From Ceriagrion tenellum (Eukaryota > Arthropoda > Insecta > Odonata > Coenagrionidae): a stretch of 64,000 bases of DNA. The stretch is taken from NCBI GenBank assembly GCA_963169105.1, contig OY720636.1, positions 135,275,747-135,339,746 of the forward strand, given 5' to 3'. The notes under the pieces were generated by a model. That model did no database searches. It saw only the letters and a program-made list of their open reading frames with translations, and was not told where the DNA came from. Positions 12,413 to 25,991 of the stretch are shown in pieces (position 1 is the stretch's first letter; every line of letters begins with the position of its first letter). Position numbers and translations under genes: made by a program.

Positions 12413-15400
12413 TGATGAGTGGACCCTATTTATGGATAGATAAACGTGTTTGGTTTGGGGAGGGAAACTGCTGTACAGTGGAATATCCCTAATAATAATT
12501 AAATTAGAAGCATAAGGTTTACAAAGAGTGACAGCTTAATGTGTATACTGGATATTGGAAAAATATGAAATTGACTTTACTGAACTGAACTGAAAGCTAT
12601 TTTGGTGAAGGGGAACATTTTTAAACCTGCTGAGGGCAAATTGAATACATACACAATACTATGGCAGAAAATGACGACTACAAGTTAGAATGCGGATATT
12701 TTTATCAGCAATGAGAAAGAACTGAGGACGATATCATAATGGTGGATTGGTTGTCAAAAAATGAAACCCCTGCAAACTTAAATGGGATATTGGGATTGAA
12801 GATTGAATTGACTTGAAGAATTGCCAGGATTAAAGGATTGAATAAGTGCCAGTATTTTAGGAAAACCTTGATCGAAAGAGAAGTTTTGTAAAAAATGTGC
12901 ATGAACTGCAAAAGTAGCCGAAATAGTACATAACCCCCTTCGCTTTTTGTGGAACTTAGATTAAACAAGAAAAATATTTTTATTAAATCATTAAATTATA
13001 TCTATTTATATAAATTAAAATCTTAAATTTAAAAAAGAATTTTACCTTAATATTTATCTAAATTGTATATATCTCTCCACCTTCTATTTCAAAATTCCAG
13101 TAACTATCAATATAACGCAAATTATAGTTTTCCATTAAAATTAATTTCAGGTGAAACTGCGACAAAAGATACCTGCAAGATATGCACACAAATGTATTTG
13201 GTTCTATTGCTACAATCATCATTTTTCCGATTTTCGATGAAAGGTGTTTTAAAAATCATTTTTTTGGTCTGGAATAAATAACAAAAATAACTCCTTATTT
13301 TATTTCATGTTCGTTTTTATGAAAGAATGTCAATTTGGATTCGTTCCATGCTAATTTCGGATTGGTCGATTCATCAAAAATATGTGATTCGCCAAGCATG
13401 AAGAATGGCGTGATGGAAACCTACTATAAAAGCCAGCATTTTAGCTGTACCCTTCAAGCTCCAGCAAGGACAGAGAAGAGTGAATTGAGATTTCTGCATG
13501 TATTAAATGTTATTAGCTTACGATCTTCGATTAGCAATATTGATTTTTTTAACCAATTTCGCACAAACTCTATTGGAGTTGCATGTATAAGTACAATAAT
13601 TAGTGGGCGAATGATAATTTAGATAAATGAATTGAAATTCTTGAATAAATCTGTATTTAGAAAATGCAGTATATTACCACTCTTTCTGATTTTTGAATGA
13701 TTTGAACGTGTTTATGTCATTATCAAGTGACATGAACTTGTGCCTTGATGATGATGCAAAGATTTCGAAATCGGTCCGGTAAACAAAAAATGTGGAATTG
13801 CACTGTTTTCCAGACAGGTTTGTATCGTAAACTTCTATATTGTGACGCCTCAATCGATCAATACAGTATATAAATTAAAGCCACATTTTTCAGCTGAATC
13901 GTGACAAGAAGAGTAAAGTTGTTTTCTATTATTTTTAAGAGCCAAAATTCTCTAATTCACCATGGATATGCATAAAGGGGATGAAGTTGAAATGAATATA
14001 CCAAAATGTCACCAAATAAAATGGAATAAACAAATATTTTGGCTAGAAAAAAAGAGGTAATGGTTGCATTTCTCAGTTAGCATCAAGATTCAATTTATCA
14101 TGTGCATGAGGACGTTCCTTTGAATTAGAATGTTTGAGAAATGATTTTTACAAATTTCAGTACACACGTCGGTCGAAAAACTATTCTTAGCAAACATTTA
14201 TGATACATAAGACCAATTTCACAAGCTTAGTTCTTGTCACAAGGAATGAACGAGCGATACCCAAACGCAGATTTGTGAAAGACAAAGAAAGTCCCGAGTT
14301 TGCTTCAATACAGCGCTCCAAGCTTATTTTTATTAATCTGACCCATGCGTCATACGCATTATCCGGTGAAAAGTGAAAGTCCTTGACATGTGCGACATGC
14401 AAGAGAGTTTTCGGAGCGAGAGACAGAGAGAAGGGAAGAGTGGGAGAGAGAATAATGCGAGAATGACAAAGGAGAAAAAAATGCCGCCACAAAGAACAAT
14501 CGGGCGTATGCGGGAGGCACTCGCACGCCGAAATTTATTTTTAATTCAGGCATCGAGTGGAGAAATTTCAGCCATACACACGCGAGTACTATTACAGAAA
14601 ACCAATCAGGTCGGCAGAATTACGTTGCTCAACTCTCAGATGTGGCACTTGCCACGCCTTTTCGCAATCGTGATTTCGCGTAGTGATTATTGTCCGCTGG
14701 TCAAACTCAATAGACTTGAAATCAACATTATTAGCAAGCTTCTGAGATAATATTTTGTATTATTCAATCAAATGGAGAACCATCTGACTGGCCACACTCA
14801 AAAGCAGGGCGAATTTCGTGCTTTCACCATCGTGTGTACCTCTGCCTCTTCATGAATTCGATAAATTCAAAGTGAGCATGTAAGCGGAGTAGAGAGGGGT
14901 AGGAATAGAATTGACTATTTGTATATCTTGGCTAGACAATTATGTAAAACTCTGAAATCGGCTGTATTGTGAGTTCATCTGTGGAAAAATCCACAGAGTT
15001 CTTCTTTCTATTTCAACACCTAACATCTATAGATAGTAGCTACGAATATTTTTTTGACCTATCTCCACAAGTATTTTGGTCATTCCATTTTTTAGATTTT
15101 TCCTTTCGTATAAACAAATTTATGGCTAATTTTTGGTCTGGTATATTCAATGTTCTGAAACAAAGACTTTGTACATCGAAGAAGTTTGAAATTCTCAACC
15201 AAGAAAATTTATTATCTCCTATATTATTTCTACTGTATAGATACCTTTTTTTCAACTTATACGCAACCAAACTCTACAAATGAGGTACCAAAATGCACAG
15301 AATTTATCAGAGAACATGCGACGGCATATCTTACTTCCTAAATATTGCTATTGTTTCCTAAAATTGGTTTTAAAAAATGGCCCTTGATATTTCTCTTAGG

Positions 15401-15509
15401 GGATGAGGCGATCCGCCATCTTGACGTCACGCACTTGCTCCATGGTGCAGAGCAAACCTTTATTTTAGGATATTTAATTGATACCAATTTAGTTTCAGAT
15501 ACATATTAT
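12413..15509. other. Gene-free stretch
   Basis: No recognisable protein. 14330-14660 is GC-richer and has open frames on both strands, which I regard as accidental. A short 8-bp hairpin (TCTGTGGA-AAAA-TCCACAGA) occurs near 14980. The Penelope-type core at 13744-13773 is listed separately. Confidence 0.5.
13744..13773 (+). ncRNA. Hammerhead-like core of Penelope type (degenerate)
   Basis: CTTGATGAT, a short stem-loop (GATGCAAAGATTTC region), CGAAAT, then CGGTCCGGT. The order (TGATGA box, stem, GAAA box) matches the other five copies in this window, but the first box is CTTGATGA rather than CTGANGA and the stem is weak. It is at best a decayed copy and is unlikely to cleave. Confidence 0.35.
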
Positions 15510-15576
15510 TATATTTTTTTGCAATATAACGCGCTTTCAACATTATATTTTTTGCAATATAACGCGCTTTCAACAT
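15510..15576 (+). repeat. 34/33-bp tandem duplication at the Helitron fragment edge
   Basis: Two adjacent copies (15510-15543 and 15544-15576) containing TTGCAATATAACGCGC and ending TTTCAACAT. They differ by one T in the T-run. The second copy runs directly into the helicase coding sequence, so the duplication lies at its 5' breakpoint. Confidence 0.9.
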
Positions 15577-16537
15577 AAAATAATTGTATTCGGCGGAGAC
15601 TTCAGGCAGGTGTTGACCGTGGTAAGGCACGGAAACCGTACCACTATTGTAGAGAGTAACGTGAAGAGATCACCTTTGTGGTCTCATATTCAAACCAGAA
15701 TATTAACTAAAAATATGAGAGCTCATGAAGATCCACAATTCAGTGCTTGGCTCATAAAATTAGGGAACGGAACGCTGCAAAACCAAATCGACATTTCATG
15801 TGATGCTATCGAAATTCCAAAGCGATGCTACGTCCCTGAGTCCGATTTTGTCCGTGAGTTTTTCCATCCTGATGTAATTAACGAGGAAAATGTTAATAAT
15901 TACTTAGATCGAACAATTTTGTGCCCGAAAAATGAGGATTGTGATGCCATTAACAACCATGTTGTCGAAAAGGTTGTTCACGGAGCGTGTAAAACTTATT
16001 TCAGTCATGATTCTATTCAGAGTGATAACAGCGACCCCAGTCTGTACCCAGATGAATTTCTCCATAGTATTACTCATTCCGGCCTACCCCCTCACAAATT
16101 AGTGCTTAAGGAAAATACAACCGTTATGCTTATCAGAAATTTAAATGCTAAAGCTGGACTTCTTAACGGCACCAGAATGGTGATAACAAAATTGGGAGAC
16201 TTTACAATTACCGCGAAAATAATCGATTCCGGCAAGATTGTCCTCATCCCAAGAATACAGTTAACGCCGTCGGATCCCACCATGCCTTTTCATTTGACTC
16301 GCAGACAATTTCCTATTAAGGTTTCCTATGCGATGACTATTAACAAGGCTCAGGGTCAGACTTTGCAAAGAGCTGGCTTACCCTGACCCTGTATTCTCTC
16401 ATGGCCAACTTTATGTAGCATTCTCTAGGGTAAGATCTTTTCAAAATATTTTTGTAAATATTAAGGAAAACGCTAAACAAGTATTAACAGAGGATAGTGT
16501 AATTACTTCCAATGTTGTGTTTAAAGAGGTCCTCTGA
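15577..16537 (+). pseudogene. Helitron Rep/helicase, Pif1-type helicase carboxy terminus
   Basis: In one frame from about 15580 the translation gives IIVFGGDFRQVLTVV, the G-G-D-F-R-Q motif of Pif1-type helicases in Helitrons, then SPLWSHIQTRILTKNMRA, FSAWLIKLGNGTLQ, YLDRTILCPKNEDCDAINN, LKENTTVMLIRNLNAKAGL-NGTRM and FPIKVSYAMTINKAQGQTL. The frame closes with TGA at 16384, but DPVFSHGQLYVAFSRVRSFQ continues in the next frame to TGA 16535-16537, so a single frameshift separates helicase motif V from motif VI. The full protein (Rep plus helicase, often over 1,000 residues) unwinds DNA during rolling-circle transposition; the Rep domain and the Walker A region are missing here. The starting point is a breakpoint, not a start codon. 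Confidence 0.9.
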
Positions 16538-16660
16538 CCTCAACTTGTACATGAACATTCCAATTAAATTTGTACATAAGACCCTGCCTTTTTTTTCTAC
16601 ATTTTAAAATTAGAAACGCGCCTATCCCTCTGTGGACCTGCATTGAAAAGAGCGGGGGAA

Positions 16661-16677
16661 GCCCGCTGGGAGCGGGC
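16661..16677 (+). repeat. GC-rich hairpin downstream of the Helitron frame
   Basis: GCCCGCT-GGG-AGCGGGC, a perfect 7-bp stem with a 3-base loop in otherwise AT-rich DNA, 124 bp after the helicase stop. Helitrons often end in such a hairpin about 10 bases before CTRR, but no CTRR follows at that distance, so the exact 3' end of the element is not established. Confidence 0.5.
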
Positions 16678-16679
16678 GC

Positions 16680-19600
16680 ATCACGCTCGTACTTTCCAAT
16701 TAGTCTTGTATTCACACATTTGAATGGAATTCGTGTTATATTTTCTGAAACTATATTACCCAATTTTTTGCGAAGGAGCGGAGATCTTCCTATGACTTAC
16801 AGTTGAAGGAGAAATACGTCTGAAAGAGACCCAAGTTTTTCCATGGAAGATTATTTGTGCAAGATAAGTCGGTTTAAAGCCTGGCTTGAAGGAAAAAATA
16901 TGTGTATGAGACGTCACCTATGGCGTGGGGGTTAGGGAGGGGAAGAGGACAGAAGTAAATTGTATTTTAACGATATGTATCATGTTAGTCTCCATTTCAT
17001 TTCGTTATGATCACCAATATTTGTTGGAACGCTGGAATTCTTGAAATAGAGTCCGGGGTCAATGCAATGCTCTCCAATTCGTCAAAGAAACTCGCCTGAT
17101 CTTTATCAGGGATCTAGATGGATGACAAAATTGTGGATTGCACCAGCGGCGACAGAGACGGAGGGCTGAGATTCAGCATGCCAGTACTACGATCCTCCAA
17201 TGCAAACTCCTAAGTATCCACTACAATTTTTCTTCCCTCTTATGCTCTATAACCTATACCTAAACTTATCTGCTTCATATCAGCAGTTCAAAAAAGTACC
17301 CTTATCAGCTGTTCCAACCCTCGACGAGTCAACCCTGATCAATATTTGTGCCAGCGCAATACTTTCTTCAGACAGCCTGATTTCTCGCTTACATTTCGTA
17401 TTTTATCTTTGATTCTGGATTTAAAATCATGCAAACAGATGCCCTTCTCTGGATTTTTAATGTTTAGGCTTTTTCAGCATTGTAAAATATGGCTGTCGAT
17501 TATTAATGATAATGGTTGACACAGCAATTTTCGTGCGACATACTCATTTAACACCTGAAATTGAAGCAGATTCTGCAAATTGAAAGCACTCTCAGTGATA
17601 ATAAATAATTTCCTCTCTTGTTCAAATTTAAATCTGTCACTTTTATTTTATTACGATAGGTTTCAAATATGAAAAAAATAGTAAAAGATATCGCCCATCG
17701 CCACTAGCAAAAAATCTTTTTTTCTACTCCTTGAATATGTCGTTTGCTCCTGGTTCAGTTATTACAAGTTCAAGGGGAGAATAGCGTTAATTCATTAAAG
17801 TATGAGCATACACAACAGAGCCTAGGTGTCTATCACTAAAGTATGCCAGAGCTAAAACGAATAAGCACTTCTTAAACATACTTTCAGATAATGATCTTAA
17901 ATTATAGCCCATAATGAAGAATGAATGAAATGTATGAATTATAGAAGCAGTGAATACCCTCTGAAATAATATACGTTTTCAGCGACAAGAATTGAATTTA
18001 TAAGCTCTTTTAAAATGCTCACACTAAACCAAGTGCCCGCAGTCTGATTCCTATGTCTTGATTGATGCATTTGGATCAATAGAGGTAATAACTCTTGGGT
18101 GAATAAGGACACTCAGTGATTCAGGAGGCACAACCTGGGATGGCTTATGATATTTTTGAAATGTCTATTATATAGCAAAAAACATATTGCAGCCATATAT
18201 CCTTCCTTCATAGATGTATTGAAAAAGTTTCAAGCTCATTTGGCACGGAAATCATCACTTTTCGTTTTCGCAGTTTATGCAACGAAGGGAAATTACTAAT
18301 CTGCTCTTGAGAGTTTTGAGAGGGGGTTTTTAGTGTACCTATACTGACAGCTCTCTTCTCAACATTGACCGTTTAGTGAGTGGATCACGCTTGGCGGTGA
18401 ATGTTGTACCATGGACTTATATCAAATACTCCCTCTAAATAACACGCATACCACAGCAAAGTTTCACCACGGTAGCTCACCGAACAGGTTTTCGGCGGCA
18501 TCCACATCGGCGTGATTCTCTTTAAAGTGAAAAGAAGAGAAAAGTGTATGTTTTAAGTGTCGCTCCATTTTTAATTAAAAAGCAAAGAATCTCTGTCCGT
18601 CCGCTAAGTCCTTTCCTATAACGAAGTGAAGAGTGAATTTTATTCGCGGGAAGACTTTTTTATTTTGCATAATTAATTATTTGCATAATTTTAAATTATA
18701 AATACTTGGCGTACAAATTCGAGAAAAAATAAATATAATAAAAAATCCTATTGTTTAGAGAATATTTCGTTTTTATTCGGATTTGTTAAAAATTTGGGGA
18801 AAAAAGCGATTGTAAAACTGCTCAGAAGTCCGCGTTTTTGGTCAGCCGGCTCTTCTACGACCGAAAGTGATGTTGGAACCGAATCTCACGTGAATGAGTA
18901 GGGAAAATATGAGAAAATACTAGGAAAGTTAAATACTGCATAAATGAATATATTGAGAACTAATATAAATCGGAAATGATTGGTAACTTTTATGATAAGG
19001 GAAGCTTTTTCGAGAATATCATGGTTTTTTAGATGGAGACACAATTGATTTGGATATGAATTATAAAACAAGCACTTTTAAGATGGAATTCTAATGGTGT
19101 ACAGTGACCTACATGTAATTTCTTGCGACTCGGGGTTGTACGCTGGAGACTTGAAATTATGAATGTATAAAAACTATATAATAGGAAACCTCTATAAAAC
19201 TGAATAATAGGAAGTTCGTGCCGTCAGCTTTCCAAAATGCATACGGTTTATTCACAATTCAACATTTTGGAATACCCGAAGAGGAGATTCGATTATTATT
19301 ATAACAGTTTCTACTCATAGAAATTATATATTATTTCAGACTAAAAAGATTAATATCCAAGAATCACAAATTGCGAAGCTTATAAATTTTTTGCATTTTA
19401 AAATACACCTATACGGGATGGAGAGGTATCTGTCCGTACAAATAATCAAACTCCGTCATGCTTGACGGGGGTTTTTAAGTGTACCTATCAAATACATTCT
19501 ACGATTGGAATTTAGCTCCTGTCCTATTTAACCATTGTTCACAGTTTCACCTAATGAGTAAATTTTATTTATCGGCAAATTGAAGGCATAAGCCAAATGC

Positions 19601-22600
19601 AGTAATGAGTAATTGTTTGCCGTGCAACTAATATTGTTTTGTAGGCTTGAATATAAACCGACTATCATCACGTAAAAAGTTTATTGAAATCTACTCCAAT
19701 TCCGGATCGAGTAGTATTACCATTCATTCATATGAAGACTCATTTGTCAGCTGCCGTTTCAGAAGTCTCTTTGATTTGCATTTAATTTGTAAGCTATCTA
19801 ATATTTCCAGACACATTTTCCCATATCAGTGTTCTCATTTTCAAGTACCCCAAAACCTATAATCTATTTAGCACTTTGGATACGAATCTTAAAATGCCGC
19901 TTCTTATTCTTAACAAATGGACAATTTTATGCAGTCTCGAGTTGGAAATCCAAATTTTGATCCAAATCCAAATCCAGAATATTATTTTCATTAGAGCTCT
20001 ATGTATTCTAATATTTACATATGACATTTTTCACATATATTTACGAAAGTTAATATGATACGTAAGTTTTGGATTAAACGTCAGTATGAGGAAGACCTAA
20101 GTACAGTAAGTAATTATCTTCAGTCCCGCCGTTCTCGCCGTATATACGTGTCATATCTCAGTCATAAGGGATATATTGAAGTAAATATGATTTTTTTTGC
20201 CAAAGCCAAAAAGATTATACCAGGCTAACGAATGATACGCACCAACTCTGTAGAATACTAAACGGCCTCCTGCAAAATGCAATACATAATAGACACAACA
20301 AAATAGTAAAACGGTAATGCAAATATACTTCACAAGCACTGAAGAGGTTATTTAATAAAACATGCACCGTTTGCAATGTATAGCCTCTAAAATTTCATAT
20401 CCCATTTTTGCGTTATAATAACATAGAGAAGAGGCATCTTCAACCAAGCCTTCCAAAAAGAAACCCGAAAAGAAAAGTAGGGAACCGGTTAATTCCCCCA
20501 AATAATATTTACCTAAAATTTCATTGTTTTTAATACGAAATTGGAAACTAACAATTCTATCAAAGGAAAATCGCCATGGATATAGAATAATTTGAATAGC
20601 CAAACCATTCTGGTTCCGGCGTTTTAAATTCATTTCAATTATGATCAATGTCACTAAATTCCATGAAAATTTATTGAAACTTCTCTTTCACATCCTCAGC
20701 AGCGAGATTTTTCGTATCGCTTTGATGGAAAAATACAGGGAAAAATGTTAATGGAAAAAATATGAGTCCATGTGAGCGAACACTTTTTATTTCAATGATA
20801 TAAAGCAAATAATGAGTGCTATTCAATCATTCGAATTATCGGATCCAACAAAAATGTTTATAATTGGATTATAATTTGTTTCCCAAGCAATTCAACATTT
20901 TTGTGGGTATATTTATGTTTGGAAGTGTTAGGCACGTATCACATCACTCCGTTTTAAAGGAAATATAATAAATTTAAAGGAAATCACTCTCGTGCAGAAT
21001 ACTGTTGATAAAATCAAATCCTGCTGAAAATATAAAAATACAAGGATGGCTTTCATAAACAAATATGGTCTGTTTAAAAAATGTTAAACTTAAGCCAAGT
21101 TTCCATATTTCAACATTTTTGCGTGATTAAAGTGATAAGTGTACATTACTCTTCTATTATTAACACCTATTGAGATGGCTAGCAGTTTTGAAAGAACGTA
21201 AATATCTTTCCAATTATTTGTCGTCCCTGCTATGAGCATGAACCTTTAAAAATGATTACTTGTGCAATTTTAGCTAGACAGGCCAAATTTGTCCCAACCA
21301 ACTCTCCTAAGTCTCCAACTGTATCACAAAAACATCCCCTGGAATTAATTTGTTTCATATGAGTTATAAGAAATGTAGTTGGCATCATCAATGAGATTTA
21401 TTGCTTCTTCTAAAAGTCATTTCCACCCAAACGCCATTGGGGCCGCGCAATTTACTTTTTAAACTAATTGTGGAGAACAATTTTTTTATATAAGTGGATC
21501 CGACTAGACATCTAATGGCCTCCACCCAACCAATGGCCCCGCAATACCTCCGCCATACCAGGAAGGACATCGTATTATAAAGCACCAAAACCATTCATTT
21601 ACGATCACCAAAACTAAGTGACCAATGAGTAAACAGGAAGAATTCCATCAATTTGATGACACCAGGGGTCTATTAAATCCCCTGTGAGTGCGAAAAATTC
21701 TTTTGGGAAGAGACTGGCCGTACAATAACACTATACAAAAGGAGGTAAAAAGGTATTTCCGATTGGCACAACCACCGCAGTAAGCATCGGAATAATACAG
21801 CATTAACGAGGACCATGCCATGCTATGAGAAAAGGGTGAACTACTTAACAGCACGATTGCTAATTGGATCGTCTTATATAGGAGGGCATCGAAGTCCACC
21901 TATAATAAATAAAATTCAATCGTGACACTGGTTCTCATTTGAGTGGTTCCTGGATGCCTGTCATTTAATCCATAAAAAATATCAGGGAAGGCGAGAAATC
22001 AAACAAACGACAGAACTAATCAAATGACACCTTACCCCAAGTTATGGGATATAAATATTGCTAATTTGAGAGTGCGGAGTTCTAAACGACTGAAGATGAA
22101 GTTCGTTCTTCGAAAACGTTGAGAGATATGGAGCCGCATATTCGGTTGAACGCCCGCGATACCTTTATTCACCAGATGAGATAAGGATATTTGAATTATT
22201 AATTGCATTTATGCCACATTTAGTTACAATAATCCCATTTTGAAGGACTAATTTCCACTCGTCTCCTGACATGTGGTCTCTTCTTCTGTCACTAACTTAT
22301 TTTGGGCCTAAAATTTTAAAACGGTCAATCATAATGACAGGAAGTTATTACGATAATTAATGAGGATTAAACTTTCTCTACATAATTAAATCGTATACGG
22401 TAAATTTTCCATCCCATTTACTCCATTGTAAAATTAATCCATCTAGCTTCGTTGATCAGTCACTGGTGATTTTATATCAGGCCTTTAACTATACATAATT
22501 CACGTGAATAGGAGAAAAACAAGACAATTACGGAATCTATGAGTCCTTAATGATTTATGTCCGACTTCAGTGTAATGAACTACAATGAACTCCATGCTGA

Positions 22601-25409
22601 AATATGGACGTATATGCTATCTACTCAGTCGATTTATCCTGATTTTAAGGATGATACCTGCGAGCTACCGTAAAACTAAACATCAAAAGAGTTAATGAAG
22701 GCAAAAAAGTTACCAAAGGTAAAAAAGGGAGAAAAATGAAATGCAGCAATAAAAAAGTAGGCTCGGATAATAATAGAGGAAATGAAGTGGTTTAAAATAT
22801 AGATAAGCTAGCTGGATACTCGGGCAGACTGATTGATATTTTTCCGTGCACTTTGATTCGGACCGAGAAGAAAGCCCGTGTCTCTTAACTATGGCAGACC
22901 CAAAACTGAAAGTAGGTCTTGCTCAGCTATGATGAGCAATTGTCTACATATTTAATGCACGCTTTTTTCCAACACTTTGTTTGAGCCTGTCAAAATGTAT
23001 GGCAATAGGGGGGATAAAGGAGGTGTAAGGACCAAAATCTAAAAAAGGCAGTTCCTAGCTCTCTTTGCAGCTCGAGATAAAAGTTAGTATTTGATTATTT
23101 TAAAAAATAAGGAGCATTAGATTCGCCGTCCTGAAAACGAAAATAAATGTACGATGAGTTGGCATTTTATGGAGATAAGATTAATTCTCTTGAATAGAAA
23201 GATGATAAGTGAATATTTATTCATTCATGCAGGAAGCCCAGTGGAGTGAGAGCTTAGAAAATTTTCAATTTGCAGAAAGGTGGGCGGTACATTTTTTAAC
23301 AGCATTGGAACAGCATGATTTTCACTTATAGGTGAATGAGTAACTCCCTTCGTAATGAGAGAGAACACAGTTGCCAACACACTAAGAATACTTGCTGATG
23401 AGGTATGCCAGTTTTCTTAACTCAAAAACTTCATAATCCTGAACTTCATGTTGTGAAAACTTCATATATAGAGGTGGCAATGAAGCAAAGAAAGTAGATT
23501 TTGGAACTTTGAGACGATTATAAAAACATACTACGAATAACATGAAAAACTTGCGGACCAACAAAATGTGGTGAAAAACATTGGCAAAAAGAGGAGCCAA
23601 AGTTATAACTCCAATTTATACGCTGTAAAGAAAATGCTTAGCATCGTGAAAATTAACCAGAATATTCCAAGCTTCCATAAATACTACGTAGAGTCATCGG
23701 TCACATAGCGTTTGCTTTGTTTTATTTGAAACTGATAGTTAAAATTCATTCTTTTTCTTCTTCCCTCCACATGCTTAAGCATACTTTTAGCATTGTAAGA
23801 CTGAAATTATGTTTTTGCTATCATAATTTCTTCTCGAGTGTATGTTGACATACAATATGGTACAAAAAGATTCTTTATTTTATATGGTACTTCTCCCCAA
23901 AGTGCACTTGTAAAATATATTAATTAGCCAATTTCATTATGTCAAGTATTGTCAATTATGACCAAGATTGTTGCTAATAGTCTTAAATTTTAAAAACGTA
24001 TTTCTTGCAATATTCTACCACTACAAATCACAGATTAGGTATTTTTTTGGTGAAGGCATTACATAATTCACCTGAGCCTAATTTTCACTCCTGGCATAAT
24101 ATTAATGCACGGGCCCTGTTTATCTTTCGCCCATTAGTCTTTCTTGGCATATATTGCCTTACATTGATGTAAAAAGGACTTCCAATAAATGCGTATGATC
24201 TCCTCAACCTGCTGATTAACGGTCGTAACGTTGGGAATGTATACCTCTAACATCGAGCTTTGGCTAATAAGCCTCAGTTAACATATCGGCGTCTTAATAT
24301 TCTATTTCCATGCACCCACTCCGCAAACTAATATGTTTCACCGATATAGTAAAAATCACACTAGGCAAAGTCAAAAGAAGATGATGGATTTTGTCACCAA
24401 ATAATTCATAAAATTATTTATTTTTATACAATTCATTATATTTGATTTTCTCCAGGTAAAAATACTTAAATACTGCCTCCAATAACCTCCATTAATAATT
24501 CTTCCAAATGAACAGTTGTTTGTTCGGAATATCTTGGGCAACTGAAACTTCCGGAGGGCCGCAGTAAATAACTCCTTTTATCTCCCATTTTAAGGGTTTT
24601 ACAGTGATTTCATTGCACGCTTTTATGGAATCTCTGCCATGGTGGAAAAATGGCAAATAGTGAAGAGATATAAAGCCATGCCTCGAGAGTTGAAACACAG
24701 ATTTCAACCTTTTTCATCCAAAAGGGAAAATAAAATAAAAAAGTGATCGCAGGTTCTTCTCGAAATGAGCTCCGGCCCAACTTTTAATTACAATGAGTGC
24801 GGCTAGAAAGGCATTGGTAGGAGGAAGATTTGTCGGAGTGAAGAGAGAAGCATTAAGGGAAAATAGTCCAGAGGGGAAAAGAGGAAAATAATAAGATCCG
24901 GGAAACGGATGATGAATAGAAAAGGCGATCTTAAGACGAGGCGTTCGGCAGGTTAGAGGGGATGAAAGTGAATGGCCGGGAGAGGCTCTTTTTGGCAGGT
25001 AGTGGAGTGGGGCGGGGATTGGAATGGAGAGATAAAGAGGAAAGATAACATGAAGGAGAGAGTAGGGGTTGGGGTGTAGTGAAGGGTGGCAGGCGGGGCT
25101 GCCGCTCCCTGAGTCGGGAATGCGCTTGGGCTGTGGGAAGTAGTGCGGTTAAAAACTTCTGTGACCGAGCCGAGAGAATAAAGTATCTGATGGAGGAACT
25201 AAGAGACTAGGAAGCTGCACGTAGTACTAATACTTAAAATGCTCAAATCGACTAATTTTCAGTGTAACACAGGGGAGATTAATTAAACAACACAATAAAC
25301 TACATCATAATTTGCTAGGGAGGTGCTTATAAAAATTCCCTCAATCCGCTACTAATTCTCCAAAAATCAATAGTAAGACAGATTGCCAGAAAATGTCAAT
25401 ACGAGCCGT
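16680..25409. other. Long gene-poor stretch
   Basis: Nearly 9 kb of AT-rich sequence with no recognisable coding region or transposon body. A 21/22-bp sequence (GGGGG, a T-run, AGTGTACCTAT) occurs at 18322-18342 and 19467-19488. The Penelope-type core at 22090-22120 is listed separately. 24790-25140 is purine-rich (G and A) and free of open frames that look like protein. Confidence 0.5.
22090..22120 (+). ncRNA. Hammerhead-like ribozyme core, near consensus
   Basis: CTGAAGA, a single T, GAAG, loop TTCGTT, CTTC, then GAAAACGTT. The hammerhead consensus is CUGANGA, stem II, GAAA; both boxes are perfect here and stem II has 4 bp, with one extra unpaired T before it. That spacer T recurs in the other copies in the window, which suggests family inheritance rather than chance. 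Hammerhead motifs are established components of the terminal repeats of Penelope-like retroelements, where they process the transcript. I see no stem I and no element body nearby. Confidence 0.45.
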
Positions 25410-25729
25410 CCTTCATATTTGTGGATATACAGTTACTTCCCCTACGCCATCTCTATATTTATAAGGTACTGAAAATATTCTACCTAAGAAGTGATGATAA
25501 ACCTAAGGTCGAAACCCATGTATGCAAATTAAGATCTACAGCAATGCATAGTTTTCCCAAGTCAAATTTGACGTTATTCCAGCGAACATTTCTCTACATA
25601 GGGCCAAAATTATTTTATACATTGTCAGATGATATACGAGATACAATTATTTTATCATCATTTCTTTACAGGGTTAAAAGATGGCTATTCGATACAGAAA
25701 ATTCTGATATGTTTTTTTGTCAATATTAA
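25410..25729 (+). pseudogene. LINE reverse transcriptase carboxy terminus, 5'-truncated
   Basis: The frame runs VDIQLLPLRHLYIYKVLKIF, then THVCKLRSTAMHSFPKSN, LFQRTFLYIGPKLFYTLSDD and FLYRVKRWLF, ending TAA at 25727. The pattern L-P-x-x-x-L-x-I-Y-K followed by basic residues, F-x-G-P-K-L-F/Y-x-x-L and a final K/R-x-W-L is the extreme carboxy terminus of insect LINE reverse transcriptases of the CR1/Jockey assemblage. The last hundred codons are uninterrupted and a 3' UTR follows, so the insertion is relatively young although 5'-truncated. Confidence 0.72.
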
Positions 25730-25991
25730 CTGTTAACAATCATTAGAATGTTTGCACGACAGATTGAAATTTAAAATTGTTTTCCTTTTCATGTAATACC
25801 TATGTTACATATTTTGTCTCAGTATATTTCATTTCGAGTTTATTCTTACTGATAAATTGTTTTTCTGAGGTACCTCAAATACAGACAAAGCCTAAAGGGA
25901 TCCATAATTTATCCTTTGTTATGCATTATAGTTGTGTTTGTACAGTCGATTTAATGGATAAATAAATTTATTATTATTATTATTATTATTT
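25730..25991 (+). repeat. LINE 3' UTR with (TTA)n tail
   Basis: T-rich 3' UTR of the LINE that ends at 25729. GGATAAATAAAT leads into about eight TTA units (25968-25991), a typical LINE simple-repeat tail. Confidence 0.75.

Noticed and set aside
18360..18540. Less AT-rich segment suspected of being an rRNA or exon piece
   Set aside because: No rRNA motif could be matched and its frames are broken.
25490..25520. Hammerhead-like pattern (GTGATGAT ... CGAAACC)
   Set aside because: It lies inside LINE coding sequence in frame (DDKPKVET), so the resemblance is most simply accidental.
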